Shown one piece after another: positions 62,643-64,000 of a DNA stretch of 64,000 nucleotides. The notes below the pieces were generated by a model, which saw only the letters and a program-made list of their open reading frames with translations, made no database searches and had not been told where the DNA came from. Position numbers and translations under genes: made by a program. The stretch's first letter is position 1. The number at the start of each line of letters is the position of its first letter. The DNA is from CAVUPF01 sp963803755. Its GTDB lineage: Bacteria; Actinomycetota; Thermoleophilia; Solirubrobacterales; 70-9. Where the stretch lies: contig CAWDNP010000003.1 of the NCBI GenBank assembly GCA_963803755.1, positions 270,260 to 334,259 on the forward strand. Reading direction: 5' to 3'.

Positions 62643-63617
62643 ATGGCCGGCATCCTGGTTTACGCCCTGCACGACGACGAGGGCAACTTCAACAAGAACT
62701 CGCTCGGGGCGATCTCTGAGGCGGCGAAGCTGGCCGGCCAGATCGGCGGCGAGGCCGCCGCGGTGGTCGTCGGCGACATCGCCGATGACGCCTGCGCGGC
62801 GCTCGGTAACTACGGCGCGGCGAAGGTCTACCGCGCCAAGGACGTGCCGGAGGGCCTCGCCCAGCCGATCATCGACGTGATGGCCAAGGTGATCTCGGAG
62901 AACGACTACGGCTACGCGCTGTTCGGCGGCGGCCTGCTCGGCTTTGAGATCGGCGCCGGGCTGACCGCGCGGCTGAACGCCGGCGTGACGATGGAGGTCA
63001 CCGAGGTCAAGGTCGCCGACGGCAAGCTGGTCGCCGAGCGCCCGATCCTCCAGGACTCCCAGATCGCCGACGTCGGCTACGTCGCCGAGCCGGGGATCAT
63101 CATCGGGCGGCTCAACGCCTTCGATGCCAACGAGACCGGCGGCAGCGCCGAGGTCGTCGAGGTCGAGGTCGAGCTGTCCCCTTGGTCCTCGAAGGCGAAG
63201 ATGGTCCAGCGTGGTGAGCAGCGCGGCGCCGACGTAAACATCGAGGACGCCGACATCCTGGTCGGCGGCGGACGCGGCCTCGGCGCGGCGGAGGGCTTCA
63301 AGCTCTGCGAGGAGCTGGCCGAGTCGATGGGTGGCGCGGTCGCGGCGACCCGCGCCGTGGTCGATGCCGGCTGGTACCCCTACGCGGCCCAGATCGGCCA
63401 GACCGGCAAGACGGTTGCGCCGAAGCTGTACCTGGCGGCCGGCATCTCCGGGGCGATCCAGCACAAGGTCGGGATGCAGAGCTCGGAGAACATCCTCGCG
63501 ATCAATAAGGACCAGAACGCGCCGATCTTCGAGTTCTCCGATCTCGGCGTGGTCGGCGACCTGCACAAGATCCTCCCCAAGCTGACCGAGGCGATCAAGG
63601 CGAAGAAGGGCGGCTGA
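62643..63617 (+). CDS. etfA: Electron transfer flavoprotein alpha subunit
   Basis: A 324-residue ETF alpha (FixB) starting directly after the etfB stop. The FAD-binding C-terminus is clear: DAGWYPYAAQIGQTGKTVAP, LYLAAGISGAIQHKVGMQSS and IAINKDQNAPIFEFSDLGVV. Forms the heterodimer with the preceding subunit. Confidence 0.96.
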   Translation: MAGILVYALHDDEGNFNKNSLGAISEAAKLAGQIGGEAAAVVVGDIADDACAALGNYGAAKVYRAKDVPEGLAQPIIDVMAKVISENDYGYALFGGGLLGFEIGAGLTARLNAGVTMEVTEVKVADGKLVAERPILQDSQIADVGYVAEPGIIIGRLNAFDANETGGSAEVVEVEVELSPWSSKAKMVQRGEQRGADVNIEDADILVGGGRGLGAAEGFKLCEELAESMGGAVAATRAVVDAGWYPYAAQIGQTGKTVAPKLYLAAGISGAIQHKVGMQSSENILAINKDQNAPIFEFSDLGVVGDLHKILPKLTEAIKAKKGG

Positions 63618-63653
63618 GCAAACAGCTCAGTCGCCGCAAAGGAGCAGCTAGAG

Positions 63654-64000
63654 ATGCCGGCAGTCGCACCCAGTGAGTTCCCCCCGCCGTTTGACCCAGC
63701 CGAGGTGATCGGTCCCCCGACCGACTCCGAGGACGAGCGCATCGAGGTGGGCGTAGCGATCGTCGGCGGCGGGCCCGCCGGCCTCGCCTGCGCCAACAAA
63801 GTGATGCAACTGCTCGAGAGCGAGCCGGAGCTGACCGAGAAGCTCGGCGAAGTCCCGGTGGCGGTGATCGAGAAGGGCAAAGTCGCCGGGGCGCACCTGC
63901 TCTCGGGGGCCAACATGAAGCCCTCGGCGATGGAAGAGCTGTTCCCCGACCTCGACAAGTCGGAGTGGCCGGTCTACCAGGAGGTGACCAAGGACGCGGT
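63654..64000 (+). CDS. ETF dehydrogenase/ETF-quinone oxidoreductase, N-terminal part
   Basis: The ATG at 63654 has AAAGGAG upstream. About 115 residues are visible before the window ends. VGVAIVGGGPAGLACANKVM is the FAD dinucleotide fold and LSGANMKPSAMEELFPD fits FixC/ETF-QO. It passes ETF electrons to the quinone pool. C-terminal iron-sulfur domain not visible. Confidence 0.88.
   Translation, partial: MPAVAPSEFPPPFDPAEVIGPPTDSEDERIEVGVAIVGGGPAGLACANKVMQLLESEPELTEKLGEVPVAVIEKGKVAGAHLLSGANMKPSAMEELFPDLDKSEWPVYQEVTKDA

Noticed and set aside
1..64000. tRNA or rRNA genes
   Set aside because: None recognised by eye on either strand; a covariance scan would be needed to exclude a diverged tRNA.

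Overview
The window is high-GC DNA from an actinobacterium. A type IV pilus (T4P) locus combined with a DipZ-like CcdA-thioredoxin fusion, a paired ArsA/BagAB-type ATPase set, an Rv1264-like adenylate cyclase and a split B12 mutase points to class Thermoleophilia (Solirubrobacterales-like). That placement is an inference from gene content and base composition, not from a marker tree.

Layout. 1-3130 (minus) holds two genes: a GAF plus degenerate-GGDEF protein, and a protein with a PilB-like MshEN domain followed by at least nine identical 56-residue (168-bp, exactly eight heptads) coiled-coil repeats that run off the left edge. 3201-5409: a YihY-type membrane protein and the primary sigma factor. 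5512-11591 (plus): T4P motor operon pilT1, a membrane-tethered thioredoxin-like protein, pilB, pilT2, pilC. 11592-13030: IS1380 and IS110 debris. 13033-14885: a c-di-GMP-I (GEMM) riboswitch, the major pilin pilA1, pilD. 14957-19750: stacked mobile DNA: IS982, an IS3-family element split by a group II intron, and a truncated IS256. 19752-20343 (minus): an inverted second pilin cassette with its own altered leader. 20720-28036 (minus): pilV/W/X-like minor pilins, pilM, pilN, pilO and a membrane protein. 28185-36908: HxlR regulator, an unrecognised gene, GGDEF-EAL protein, ArsA pair, ParA, FtsZ. 36926-50251: gamma-glutamyltransferase, adenylate cyclase, methyltransferases, GH57/GT4 glucan genes, VapBC, acyltransferase, MeaB, DipZ, two-component pair. 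50398-64000: HipBA, then acyl-CoA and propionate-type metabolism (acyl-CoA dehydrogenase, aldehyde dehydrogenase, thioesterase, thiolase, split methylmalonyl-CoA-type mutase, ETF beta/alpha and ETF dehydrogenase) with PepA and a HAD hydrolase.

Theme. The left half reads as a c-di-GMP-linked pilus system: MshEN domain in PilB and in a repeat-rich paralogue, a GAF-GGDEF-like gene, a GGDEF-EAL gene and a GEMM aptamer directly ahead of the pilin. Two pilin cassettes in inverted orientation bracket about 6 kb of pilD plus mobile DNA.

Quality note. Many conserved genes between 2 and 49 kb carry single-base frameshifts, while the large genes from 50 to 64 kb are intact. Some may be sequencing errors; the one in pilA is shared by both copies.
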